DNA of 49,568 nt from positions 1 to 49,568 of the forward strand of contig JAPKMW010000092.1 of NCBI GenBank assembly GCA_026645575.1, in the 5' to 3' direction. The translations under genes and the position numbers were made by a program. Below the pieces are notes generated by a model that was given only the letters and a program-made list of their open reading frames with translations, searched no databases and was not told the DNA's origin. The first letter of the stretch is position 1. Every line of letters starts with the position of its first letter. Positions 17,434 through 25,696 of the stretch are shown here, piece after piece. This DNA comes from Caldilineaceae bacterium. GTDB lineage: Bacteria > Chloroflexota > Anaerolineae > Caldilineales > Caldilineaceae.

Positions 17434-18855
17434 ATGGAAAGTAAGAAGAGCCTGAATCGCCGACAGTTCCTCAAACTGTCTTCGGGTGCGGGTGCGGTGG
17501 TCTTGTTGGCCGCTTGTGCGCCGGCCGCGGCGCCGGGTGGCGGTGAGGCAGCCGGTGGTAGTGCGCCAACGGGGGAAACAGTTCTCATTCAATACCAATC
17601 ACGCGAGCCGGAGATTCCCGCCGGTCTGCAACAGTTGTGGGATGAATGGTTGCCCCAATTCAAGGAAGCCAATCCGGGGGTGGATGTTGAATTTTTGCCC
17701 GATCCCGGTGGCAACGAGAAAGATGTGGCGCTGGCGAGTATGGTCGCCGGCACTGCCGCCGACATTATGGAGTTCTGCTGCGAGAACAGCACCTTCTTCA
17801 TCCAGGAAGGGCAATCACTCGATCTGCAACCGCTCATCGACCGCGATGCCGACGTGGTGAACATTGATGATTACTACGCCGGTCAATTCAACCCGTGGAA
17901 GAAGGATGGCAACATTCACATGATGCCCCGCTTCACCGGCTCCATGTTGATTTATTACAACAAGGATTGGTTTGAACGGGCCGGCGTTGAAGCGCCCCCT
18001 TCGGAATGGGGCGCTTGGGATTACCAGAAGTACGCCGAGATCGCCGCCCAGTTTGTCGCCACCGAGCCGCAACAGACGTGGGGCACCTCCAACTATGGCA
18101 ATGGCGCCAACTGGCTGACCCAATATTGGTTGCGCGGCTGGGGGACGAATATGGTCAACCCCGACGACGCCACCGAATGTCTACTCGCCACGCCGGAAGC
18201 GCAGGAATGTCTGGAGTGGATTCGCGCCAATACCTGGGATACCAAGATTTATGTCCCCTCCTTCTCCGAAATGTCGGGCGGGGTGGGGCCGGATGCGCTC
18301 TTTATGAGCGAAAAAATTCCCATGATGGAAATGGGGCCATGGAACCTGGGTGTGGTGATGGAAGGCGTCCAATTTAAGTGGGATGTTGCGCCGTTGCCGA
18401 ATGGGCCGGCAGGGATGACGACCCACCAATCGGTCGATGGCAGCCTGATCTGGAATGGTTCCAAGCACGCCGAAGAAGCCTGGACGATTCTCAAGGGCAC
18501 CACCAGCCCGGAATATGGCATTTTGTATGCCAAGTATGTGAACAAGCAGCCCTCGCGCAAGAGCATTTTGGACGAATTCCCCAAAGCGCTGCGTGACTAC
18601 GACGAACGCTACAACGAGATCAACCTGGAAATCTTCGGCGCCTCGATCAAACAGGACATCGGCGGCCCCGAAGAGATGTTTGCCAAGGACTTTGCCAGCA
18701 AACACCAGATTCTGCAACCGGCCTTTGACCGGGTCATGATCCTGGGTGATGCCACCGTTGATCTCATCGCCCGCCATGCCGAACTCGTTACGCGCTACAA
18801 TCGGGACGAAGTAAAGTTAGAAGATTTGGGCGCGGAGATGGAAAAGTTGAAGTAG
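17434..18855 (+). CDS. Sugar ABC transporter substrate-binding lipoprotein
   Basis: 473 aa, family 1 (MalE/UgpB-like). The N-terminus combines a Tat motif (NRRQFLKL, residues 8-15) with a lipobox LAAC (Cys28), then a Gly/Ala/Pro-rich tether. The binding-protein body includes the typical WDEWLPQFKEANPGV start and MVAGTAADIM. It captures a carbohydrate outside the membrane and delivers it to the two permeases that follow. AAAGGAGG Shine-Dalgarno upstream. No ATPase is encoded in the cluster, so a shared MsmK/MalK-type ATPase elsewhere is presumed. Confidence 0.9.
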   Translation: MESKKSLNRRQFLKLSSGAGAVVLLAACAPAAAPGGGEAAGGSAPTGETVLIQYQSREPEIPAGLQQLWDEWLPQFKEANPGVDVEFLPDPGGNEKDVALASMVAGTAADIMEFCCENSTFFIQEGQSLDLQPLIDRDADVVNIDDYYAGQFNPWKKDGNIHMMPRFTGSMLIYYNKDWFERAGVEAPPSEWGAWDYQKYAEIAAQFVATEPQQTWGTSNYGNGANWLTQYWLRGWGTNMVNPDDATECLLATPEAQECLEWIRANTWDTKIYVPSFSEMSGGVGPDALFMSEKIPMMEMGPWNLGVVMEGVQFKWDVAPLPNGPAGMTTHQSVDGSLIWNGSKHAEEAWTILKGTTSPEYGILYAKYVNKQPSRKSILDEFPKALRDYDERYNEINLEIFGASIKQDIGGPEEMFAKDFASKHQILQPAFDRVMILGDATVDLIARHAELVTRYNRDEVKLEDLGAEMEKLK

Positions 18856-18887
18856 TTTTCCCATCAATTATGCGAGCATAAAGTGAA

Positions 18888-18944
18888 AGATTGAGAGATT
18901 CAAAGAGTAGGCAATCTCTGAATCTCTCAATCTCTGAATCTCTA
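18888..18944. repeat. Octad inverted-repeat hairpin
   Basis: Four tandem AATCTCTN octads (18913-18944) are preceded by their reverse complement (AGATTGAG AGATTCAA AGAG, 18888-18907), allowing a long hairpin between the binding-protein gene and the first permease gene. The same octad reappears after the first permease. Confidence 0.75.
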
Positions 18945-18955
18945 AGGGATACCTT

Positions 18956-19891
18956 ATGGCGGCAATTAGCGAAACAAATGTCGGCGCGGCTAGGGTTAAA
19001 CAGAGCGGGCGAGTGATGAAACAGAAGACGCGTGAGGCGTTGTATGGCTATCTCATGGCGTCGCCGTGGCTGTTGGGCTTTCTCTTTTTTACCATGTATC
19101 CGTTGATCGCCTCTTTTGTGATCGGCTTATACAGCACCAATTTTCTCAACCGGTGGAACTGGGTGGGACTACATTGGTTTGAAGCGGCGCTGAATGATTC
19201 GTTGGTGCATAAGGCGCTGTTTAATACGGCCTACTTTAGTTTTGTTTCAGTGCCGCTCACGTCGATCCTGGCCCTGATCATTGCAGTGATGCTCAACCAG
19301 GGGATTCGGTTGCAGAGCTTCTGGCGCACGGTCTACTATTTGCCCTCGGTTGTTTCCGGTGTGGCTGTAGCGCTGCTCTGGAAGTGGCTATACGAACCAC
19401 AGATCGGTCTCTTTAATACCGTGCTAGCCACGGTTGGCATTGAAGGCCCACGCTGGATCATGGACGAAAATTGGGCGATGCCATCGGTGATTTTGATGGC
19501 ATTGTGGGGATCAGGTGGCGCCATGCTGACCTATTTGGCCGGCTTGCGCGGCATTCCCACTGCGCTCTATGAAGCCGCAGAAATTGATGGCGCGACCTCT
19601 TGGCGGCGTTTTTGGTCGATCACTTTGCCGCTGCTAACCCCAACGATTTTGTTTAATGTTGTCCTCAACATTATCGGCTCGTGGCAGGTCTTCACCCAAG
19701 CGCTGCTGATGACCAATGGCGGCCCCAACAATGCCACCCTGACGGCGGTGTTGCATCTCTATCGCACTGGTTTTCAGACAGCCGAATTTGGCTATGCCTC
19801 GGCGCAAGGGTGGTTGCTCTTTGTCGTGGTCTTAGCTTTTGTTCTCTTTGCGTTGCGTAGCGCAACCAGTTGGGTGCATTATGATCGATAA
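18956..19891 (+). CDS. Sugar ABC transporter permease (MalF/UgpA type)
   Basis: 311 aa with six predicted transmembrane helices. The ATPase-docking EAA loop is EAAEIDGATSWRRF (about residues 204-217), diagnostic of carbohydrate ABC permeases of the CUT1 type. A basic N-terminal cytoplasmic tail of about 30 residues precedes helix 1. It pairs with the permease downstream and the lipoprotein upstream. The start follows the octad hairpin with only a weak AAGGGA ribosome site. Confidence 0.9.
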   Translation: MAAISETNVGAARVKQSGRVMKQKTREALYGYLMASPWLLGFLFFTMYPLIASFVIGLYSTNFLNRWNWVGLHWFEAALNDSLVHKALFNTAYFSFVSVPLTSILALIIAVMLNQGIRLQSFWRTVYYLPSVVSGVAVALLWKWLYEPQIGLFNTVLATVGIEGPRWIMDENWAMPSVILMALWGSGGAMLTYLAGLRGIPTALYEAAEIDGATSWRRFWSITLPLLTPTILFNVVLNIIGSWQVFTQALLMTNGGPNNATLTAVLHLYRTGFQTAEFGYASAQGWLLFVVVLAFVLFALRSATSWVHYDR

Positions 19892-19892
19892 G

Positions 19893-19961
19893 AATCTCTA
19901 AATCCCTCAAATCTCCCTGTTAAACTTGAGAGATTGAGAGATTCAGAGATTGAGTGATTGG
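19893..19961. repeat. Octad inverted-repeat hairpin, second copy
   Basis: Degenerate AATCTCTA/AATCCCTC units (19893-19917) face tandem GAGATTGA, GAGATTCA, GAGATTGA, GTGATTGG units (19930-19961). Same unit as at 18888-18944, reversed in relative quality. It fills the spacer between the two permease genes and reaches into the ribosome-site region of the second. Confidence 0.7.
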
Positions 19962-19973
19962 AGAAGCAGGTTT

Positions 19974-20849
19974 ATGGCAGCACTGGCAGACACCGAGCGT
20001 CGCCCCCACTATCGTCGCAATCATTGGCAGGAAACGGGCTTACGCGTGTTGTTATACGTGGCGATCTTGGTGGGCGCCGTCATTTTCGCACTGCCCTTTG
20101 TTTGGATGGTGCGCACGGCGCTCATGCCCAAGTTTCAGGTTTATCAATTTCCGCCACAATGGATTCCTGAAGAGCTTGTCTGGTCGAACTTCAAAAATCC
20201 CTTCAAGGTCTTTCACTTTGAGTTGTGGTTTTTGAACACCATCTTCATTGCGGTCACCAGCATGATCGGCACCACGTTGTCAGCCGCGTTGACGGGGTTC
20301 AGCTTTGCCCGGTTGCGCTTTCCGCTGCGTGATTTTCTCTTTGTGGTTGTCCTCGCCACCATGATTCTACCCGAACATATTCGGATGATTCCCAACTATC
20401 TGCTCTATACGCGGCTCAACTGGGTTGGCACCTATCTGCCTCTGATCATTCCCAATTGGTTTGCACCGGCCTTTTTTGTCTTTTTGCTGCGCCAATTTTT
20501 TCTCACTATCCCGCGTGATTATGATGACGCCGCCTACATTGACGGCTGCAATCCGCTCAGTCTCTTCTGGCGCATTCACCTGCCCTTAAGTTTGCCGGCG
20601 CTGGGGGTGGTCAATATTTTTCAATTGACCTTTATTTGGAATGATTTTATCAATCCGTTGATCTATTTACACAAAGAGCCACAATTTACGGTTGCCCTCG
20701 GCTTACGTCTTTTCCAGGGGCGTATGTCAAATAATATGCAGGATTTGATGGCCGCCTCACTGCTGGCCGTCCTACCGACGTTGATTGTTTTCTTCCTGGC
20801 CCAACGCTACTTTGTGCAAGGCATTGTGGTGTCGGGCGTGAAAGGATAG
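19974..20849 (+). CDS. Sugar ABC transporter permease (MalG/UgpE type)
   Basis: 291 aa with six predicted helices. The EAA-like loop is YDDAAYIDGCNPLSLFWRIHLP, close to the CUT1 consensus. A hydrophobic first helix (LLYVAILVGAVIFALPFVWMV) and the C-terminal VQGIVVSGVKG ending are typical of the family. I chose ATG 19974, with GGAG about 10 nt upstream, over an upstream TTG lying inside the repeat. Confidence 0.9.
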   Translation: MAALADTERRPHYRRNHWQETGLRVLLYVAILVGAVIFALPFVWMVRTALMPKFQVYQFPPQWIPEELVWSNFKNPFKVFHFELWFLNTIFIAVTSMIGTTLSAALTGFSFARLRFPLRDFLFVVVLATMILPEHIRMIPNYLLYTRLNWVGTYLPLIIPNWFAPAFFVFLLRQFFLTIPRDYDDAAYIDGCNPLSLFWRIHLPLSLPALGVVNIFQLTFIWNDFINPLIYLHKEPQFTVALGLRLFQGRMSNNMQDLMAASLLAVLPTLIVFFLAQRYFVQGIVVSGVKG

Positions 20850-20851
20850 AA

Positions 20852-20956
20852 AATGGTTAATGGAGAATTGAAAATTGAAAATGATGAATGAAGGAGCCCT
20901 TGCGACAGGGTCAGTGGCATTAACCATTATTCGTTCTCCATTCTCCATTAATTATT
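20852..20956. repeat. Imperfect inverted repeat before phyH-like gene
   Basis: A 16-nt arm AATGGTTAATGGAGAA (20852-20867) and TTCTCCATTAATTATT (20941-20956) pair at 14 of 16 positions. Short direct repeats (TTGAAAA, TTCTCCA) occur inside. It begins 2 nt after the permease stop. Confidence 0.65.
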
Positions 20957-20991
20957 ATGAATTCCGTCATCAGTACCTAGAAAGTGTTCAC

Positions 20992-21750
20992 ATGCAGATT
21001 ACAGCCGAACAGATCCAACAGTTTCATGACAAAGGCTATTTCATCCTCGAACGAGTGATGACCGCAGCGCAATTGGAAGGGTTACGCGCCGAGTGTCAAC
21101 GCTATGTCGATAAGTTTGAGCGCGAGATGGAAGCCAAAGGGGTGACGAGTCAGGGCATCAACCATTACAAAACGCGCTATTTTATCTCCAACCGCGGCAA
21201 CGAAAGCCCGATCATCACCGATTTTCTCTTTAGCGAGTTGATGGCGGATGTCAATCGCGCCACGTTAGGCGAGAACGCCTATCTGTTTAATGAGCAATAC
21301 GTGGTCAAGGCGGCGGAGCGGGGCACCAAGTTCGCCTGGCACCAGGATTCGGGTTATATCGGCCACTATCACCGCCCCTATCTCTCTTGCTGGTGTGCGC
21401 TGGATGATATGAGCGTAGAGAATGGGACGATCTATGTTCTCTCCTATGAAGAGGCCGGCATGAAAGCCGATGATCTCTTTGACCATGTGGTGGAGGCGGG
21501 GACCAACGACAAGGTTGGCTATCACGGCGATAATCCAGGCACGCCTTGTTTGGTGCCGGCGGGGAGCATTGTGGTCTTTTCCAGCCGCACCTTTCATCGC
21601 AGCGGGCCGAACACCACCGACAAAATGCGCCGCAGCTATCTGGCCCAATACTCTGCTGAGCCAATCATGAAAAAGGATGGATCGGGGACATGGGCGCAAG
21701 CCGTGCCGTTGTTGGTGAATGGGCAGCGAGTGGCGCCAGCCTATCAGTAA
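20992..21750 (+). CDS. PhyH-family Fe(II)/2-oxoglutarate dioxygenase
   Basis: 252 aa. The iron facial triad is His117-x-Asp119 (WHQDSG) and distal His202 (FHRSG), with Arg213/214 following to bind 2-oxoglutarate. The N-terminal ITAEQIQQFHDKGYFILE is the typical PhyH start. It would hydroxylate a small molecule using O2 and 2-oxoglutarate. Its place right after the sugar permeases suggests action on the imported compound (inference). ATG 20992 is chosen because the longer frame reads through the inverted repeat. No strong Shine-Dalgarno. Confidence 0.88.
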   Translation: MQITAEQIQQFHDKGYFILERVMTAAQLEGLRAECQRYVDKFEREMEAKGVTSQGINHYKTRYFISNRGNESPIITDFLFSELMADVNRATLGENAYLFNEQYVVKAAERGTKFAWHQDSGYIGHYHRPYLSCWCALDDMSVENGTIYVLSYEEAGMKADDLFDHVVEAGTNDKVGYHGDNPGTPCLVPAGSIVVFSSRTFHRSGPNTTDKMRRSYLAQYSAEPIMKKDGSGTWAQAVPLLVNGQRVAPAYQ

Positions 21751-21781
21751 CACGACAGCGGATGAAGGTGGGAACGGATTT
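21751..21781 (+). repeat. Solo half of the AGCGGAT...GAACGGATT element
   Basis: Begins right after the PhyH stop codon and contains ACAGCGGATGAAGGTGGGAA then CGGATT, matching the left arms of the three complete elements at 34636, 36075 and 38304. No matching right arm was found nearby. Confidence 0.75.
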
Positions 21782-21791
21782 ATTCTAAGCG

Positions 21792-22214
21792 ATGGGAAAC
21801 ACCGTGGTTATATGGGGCCCCTTGTGGCTGCCGGTTTTGTTGCTGGGTTTACTTGTTGGTTGTGGTCAGGCCTATGCTGATCCGGCGACTTTGGCAGCAA
21901 CGTTGGAGCCGGCGACGGTCTTTGCAAATCTATCCACCACCGATGGATTAGACAAAGCAGCAGAGCAATTTGCGGCGGCGCTCAATATTGACCCAGCGAT
22001 GGTGCGGATTCGTATCAAGCCGGGCAATTGCACGGTCTGTTCGTTAGCATCACGCCCACAGATGGCTAGTGTCGAAGGAATTTCGATAGCCGAAGCGGAA
22101 AAGATGGTTGAACCAAACGACGAAGTCAGCTTTTTCATTCCAAAATTTTCCTGCACCTTTCTCTATGATGGTGCGACGTTGACACCCAAACAGTGTCAGC
22201 CGTCGCCGATTTAA
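21792..22214 (+). CDS. Small putative lipoprotein
   Basis: 140 aa. Hydrophobic signal (WLPVLLLGLLVGCG) with lipobox LVGC at Cys24. The mature part has four Cys: NCTVCS, FSCTF and KQCQP. These could form two disulfides. I do not recognise a family. Weak ribosome site. It lies between the PhyH gene and a radical SAM gene on the same strand. Confidence 0.7.
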   Translation: MGNTVVIWGPLWLPVLLLGLLVGCGQAYADPATLAATLEPATVFANLSTTDGLDKAAEQFAAALNIDPAMVRIRIKPGNCTVCSLASRPQMASVEGISIAEAEKMVEPNDEVSFFIPKFSCTFLYDGATLTPKQCQPSPI

Positions 22215-22220
22215 CAATAA

Positions 22221-22273
22221 GACAGTAGGTCGGTGATCCCAACCTACTGTCTCACTGACCTACTGTCTCACTG
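22221..22273. repeat. Inverted and direct repeat of ACCTACTGTC
   Basis: GACAGTAGGT (22221-22230) pairs with ACCTACTGTC (22242-22251), and the right arm with its tail (ACCTACTGTCTCACTG) is repeated at 22258-22273. It fills the spacer before the radical SAM gene. Confidence 0.75.
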
Positions 22274-22277
22274 ATTT

Positions 22278-23765
22278 ATGGACATCCTCTACATCCACCC
22301 AGCCAAGCAAGAAGTCGAGGCGCGCTATGACAAATTTGCCGCCAGTTCACCATATCCGTTTATTCCGGTCGGGGTGATTGGCTTTGTCAATCTATTGCGC
22401 GGGCAGGGATGGCAGGTAGTGGGGTTAAATTTGCCACTGGAACTGACGCTTAATCCAACCTTTGACCTACGGACTTGGTTGCGTGACCAAGCACCGGCGA
22501 AGTTGGTGCTGATCGACCTGCATTGGTATGAACATTGCTTTGGTGCGCTGGAAGTGGCGCGAGCAGTCAAGAACATTTGGCCGGCGACGCCCATTGTGAT
22601 TGGCGGGCTAACGGCGTCAAACTTTGCGGAGGAGATTCTTGTCAACTTTCCTGCCGTTGACTTTATTATCCGTGGCGATGCCGAAACGCCGCTCAAATTA
22701 TTAGCCGCGTTCTGTTGCGGTGCGTCTACGGTAGCGCTTGCGGACATTCCCAACCTACTCTACCGCCAGGAGGGTCAACCCAAGCAGAACGTACGCGCTT
22801 ACTTTGCCAGCCCGGCGGATCTCGATGCCTTGGATTTTGTCAACACCGATTGGTTACTACACCACCGCAGTTATGCCGCCATGCAACATTATGGCCAAGG
22901 CAAACTCGATCTGCACAACCCGACCCGTTTGGGCCACTGGTTGACCGTGGGGCGGGGGTGCGTCTTTAATTGCGCCTACTGTGGCGGCACGCAACAGGCG
23001 CATGAGGAGCTGGCCGGTCGGCATGGCTATGTCGTGCGTTCGCCGGAAAAGGTCGTGGCGGACATTGCCCGGCTGGTCGCTCTAGGCTATCAACAGGTTG
23101 CGCTATCGCTTGACATTGCCACCTTTGGCGTCACCTGGTGGCGACCATTTTTTGCCCTGCTCAAAGAACAGGGCATCAAGATCGGCATCTACAACGAATT
23201 CTTCCAGTTGCCCAATCCCGAGTTTCTCCATCAACTGGGCGCAACTGCTGATCTGGCCCATACGGAAGTTGCTATTTCGCCGCTGTCAGGCAATGAAGCA
23301 GTACGCAAAAAGAACGGCAAATTTTACACCAATGAGCGTTTTCTCCAGATGTTGCAGACGCTCAAGCGCTATGAAATTCCAATCTTTATCTACTTTTCGC
23401 TCAATCTACCCGGCGAAACCTTTGCCACCTTCAAAGAGACGCTACAACTGGCCCACGCCATCGGCCAAACGTATCCGCCGCATCTCCTGCGCATGTTGAA
23501 CCCCTGCCACACCCTCGATCCCTTGTCGCCCATGAGTCGCCAGCCGGAAGCCTATGGGCTGACGGTCCATTACAAAACCTTTATGGACTACTACCACTAC
23601 TGCAAAGGCACTGGCTGGCAATCGCGCCAGGTGGTACGTGGCCAACACCGCGGCTTTGAGATGCAAGGCCGCCCCACCCCACTAGTCGAACAGATGGCCC
23701 AATTATGGGATCTCTTTGCCAGTAAACAGAATTTCCGTTGCTTCCCCGTTCCGCGGGGCTGGTAA
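22278..23765 (+). CDS. B12-binding-type radical SAM protein
   Basis: 495 aa. Residues 1-145 form a Rossmann-like cobalamin-binding-type domain, but the DxHxxG cobalt-ligand motif is not intact (DLHWYEH), so B12 binding is doubtful or base-off without His. The radical SAM core has C228xxxC232xxC235 (GRGCVFNCAYCG) for a 4Fe-4S cluster, and a later barrel strand has VAISPLSGNE. The family includes methyltransferases and ring-modifying enzymes; substrate unknown. No Shine-Dalgarno is evident, and the upstream spacer is an inverted repeat. Confidence 0.85.
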   Translation: MDILYIHPAKQEVEARYDKFAASSPYPFIPVGVIGFVNLLRGQGWQVVGLNLPLELTLNPTFDLRTWLRDQAPAKLVLIDLHWYEHCFGALEVARAVKNIWPATPIVIGGLTASNFAEEILVNFPAVDFIIRGDAETPLKLLAAFCCGASTVALADIPNLLYRQEGQPKQNVRAYFASPADLDALDFVNTDWLLHHRSYAAMQHYGQGKLDLHNPTRLGHWLTVGRGCVFNCAYCGGTQQAHEELAGRHGYVVRSPEKVVADIARLVALGYQQVALSLDIATFGVTWWRPFFALLKEQGIKIGIYNEFFQLPNPEFLHQLGATADLAHTEVAISPLSGNEAVRKKNGKFYTNERFLQMLQTLKRYEIPIFIYFSLNLPGETFATFKETLQLAHAIGQTYPPHLLRMLNPCHTLDPLSPMSRQPEAYGLTVHYKTFMDYYHYCKGTGWQSRQVVRGQHRGFEMQGRPTPLVEQMAQLWDLFASKQNFRCFPVPRGW

Positions 23766-23769
23766 TGAC

Positions 23770-23823
23770 GATGACACCAACATGATGACACCAACATGAT
23801 GACACCAACATGATGACACCAAC
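23770..23823. repeat. 14-bp tandem repeat, four units
   Basis: GATGACACCAACAT repeats at 23770, 23784, 23798 and 23812 (the last diverging at its end). It runs from the radical SAM stop codon into the start of the acetyltransferase remnant. No spacers, so this is not a CRISPR. Confidence 0.9.
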
Positions 23824-23980
23824 ACAACGAGCAACCCAACTGGCGCAAGCCGTGCAAAATAACGTACAGTGGTGTGATTTGGTCTGTCGCACCCACGGGG
23901 CGCCGGGTGAATATGCGGCGCACTTATGGCTCAATCGCCAGCAGACGCCACGGTTTTATCCCAATGCCATCACGCTGACA
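23810..23980 (+). pseudogene. N-terminal remnant of a GNAT acetyltransferase
   Basis: About 55 codons after the tandem repeat read ATQLAQAVQNNVQWCDLVCR and then a segment with GEYAAHLW, TPRFYPNAITL. This is the characteristic N-terminus of a family of small GNAT-like proteins (NNAxWCDxVCRxHG ... TPxxYPNxxTL). The acetyl-CoA binding core is missing: the frame runs on into the start of the AAA-ATPase gene, so the gene was truncated, probably by deletion. Confidence 0.65.
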
Positions 23981-24046
23981 GCCACCTTTCCATTTTATAG
24001 CAACCTCGGTTGCCCTGGGCAGCGCACGCGCCGGCAGCGTGTTTCC

Positions 24047-24076
24047 TTGCGTAATCACGCCCCCCTTTGTTATACT
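24047..24076 (+). promoter_or_regulatory. Promoter placing the start at the ATG (leaderless)
   Basis: TTGCGT (24047-24052), an 18-nt spacer, and TATACT (24071-24076). The next ATG is at 24083, exactly where transcription should begin, so the mRNA would be leaderless; no Shine-Dalgarno is present. Confidence 0.5.
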
Positions 24077-24082
24077 CACCCC

Positions 24083-25642
24083 ATGCAAAAACTACCGATT
24101 GGCATTCAATACTTTAACCGCCTGCGGGAAGGGAATCATATCTACGTTGATAAAACTGAACAAGTCTATCAGTTGATCAACAGTGGCGTCTTTTTCTTCC
24201 TAGCGCGCCCGCGCCGCTTTGGTAAGTCGCTGCTGATTTCCCTCCTACAACACCTCTTTCAAGGGAATCGCGCGCTTTTCCAGGGCTTGTGGATTGAAGA
24301 CAAGCTTGACTGGCAGCCGCGCCCGGTGATCGTCATTAATTTTAATGATCTGGATTACCGAGAACAATCGTTAGCGACGGCATTAACTAACCAACTGGAC
24401 CTAATTGCGGCGGAACACCAACTCACCCTCCAGGCTGATCATTATAAAGATAAATTTCAAGAACTGATCGTCCGGCTTTCCGAACAGCAACGGCTGGTTT
24501 TATTGATCGACGAGTACGACAAGCCAATCACCGATCTGTTGGAAAATGAGCAGAAAGTGACTGAGCATGTCGCAACGCTCAAGAATTTCTACTCGGTGCT
24601 GAAAGCCACTGCCGCCGAACATATTCACTTTTGCTTGCTTGCCGGCGTCTCGAAATATGGCAAAATTTCGATCTTTTCTGATCTCAACAACTTGATCGAC
24701 ATTACCACCGATCAACGCTTTGCCACCTTGCTGGGCTATACGCAAGCAGAATTGGAAAGCTATTTCTCAGCCTATATTGACCGTCTGGCCGCTACCTTCA
24801 AACTGAGTCGCCCGGAAATTTTGCACTGGGTTCGCCATTGGTATAACGGCTATTCATGGGATGGCGTACAACGCGTCTATGTTCCCTATTCCACCCTGTT
24901 ATTCCTCGACCGCCAGACCTTTGAAAATCACTGGTTTGCGACGGCGACGCCGACCTTTTTGATCAAATTACTCCGGCAGAATGAAATCCCAGCGTATGAA
25001 TTGGGCGAGGTGTTAGCCGACAATAAATTGTTGGACAGCGCCGACGTAAACCGACTTAGCCCACTCTCGTTACTCTTTCAAACAGGCTATTTGACGGTAA
25101 AAGAAGCACATTCGGCGGTGACGGGCCAGGAATATGTTCTCGGCTATCCCAACTACGAGGTTGCGCAGGCTTTTCAGCAATATTTGCTGGCCGATTATTT
25201 GAATCGCCCCGTGGACCGACTCAGCGCGACGATCATTAAAAAGCTGCAACGTGCGTTGCAAAATCGCGTTCTCAAGGAATTTATTGCGATTCTAAATGCC
25301 GTCTTTGCCGGCATTCCACACACCATCCACCTGCCCTATGAAGCATATTATCATTCGTTGGTCTATTTGATTTTGAACCTGCTTGGGTTTCGGGTGTATG
25401 TGGAAGAACTAACCAGCGAAGGGCGAATTGACGCCGTGCTAGAACTGCCTGAGACAATCTACATTCTTGAATTTAAGATGAGTACCGCGCAGCTTGCGCT
25501 TGACCAGATCAAAAATAAGCACTACGATCAACCCTATCGCGCCGGTGGGAAGACGATTATCCTGATTGGCATCGCCTTTGATAAAGAGAAGCGAACGATC
25601 AGCGAGTGGAAGAGTGAGCCGGAACAGAAGCCGCAAAAGTAG
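24083..25642 (+). CDS. AAA-ATPase-like / PD-(D/E)XK nuclease protein
   Basis: 519 aa from this ATG. The N-terminus (LPIGIQYFNRLREGNHIYVD) and P-loop-like RPRRFGKS (42-49) mark the AAA-ATPase-like family often annotated DUF1703. The C-terminal 100 aa carry a PD-(D/E)XK-type nuclease core: RIDAVLEL followed by ILEFKM. Genes of this family are multicopy in many genomes and are suspected mobile or defence-related; the role is unproven. The frame is open upstream into the GNAT remnant at 23810, but the conserved start and a -10 box 6 nt before the ATG favour 24083. Confidence 0.85.
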   Translation: MQKLPIGIQYFNRLREGNHIYVDKTEQVYQLINSGVFFFLARPRRFGKSLLISLLQHLFQGNRALFQGLWIEDKLDWQPRPVIVINFNDLDYREQSLATALTNQLDLIAAEHQLTLQADHYKDKFQELIVRLSEQQRLVLLIDEYDKPITDLLENEQKVTEHVATLKNFYSVLKATAAEHIHFCLLAGVSKYGKISIFSDLNNLIDITTDQRFATLLGYTQAELESYFSAYIDRLAATFKLSRPEILHWVRHWYNGYSWDGVQRVYVPYSTLLFLDRQTFENHWFATATPTFLIKLLRQNEIPAYELGEVLADNKLLDSADVNRLSPLSLLFQTGYLTVKEAHSAVTGQEYVLGYPNYEVAQAFQQYLLADYLNRPVDRLSATIIKKLQRALQNRVLKEFIAILNAVFAGIPHTIHLPYEAYYHSLVYLILNLLGFRVYVEELTSEGRIDAVLELPETIYILEFKMSTAQLALDQIKNKHYDQPYRAGGKTIILIGIAFDKEKRTISEWKSEPEQKPQK

Positions 25643-25696
25643 CCATTCAGCTAAATCAGATCAGTCCTTTTTACCTTGGAAGCGAGCATTACGGTT

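Noticed and set aside
20875..20991. Longer start of the first PhyH protein
   Set aside because: It reads through an inverted repeat; the conserved family start is at 20992.
23770..23823. Tandem 14-bp units as a CRISPR array
   Set aside because: Units are directly adjacent without spacers and too short; it is a simple tandem repeat.
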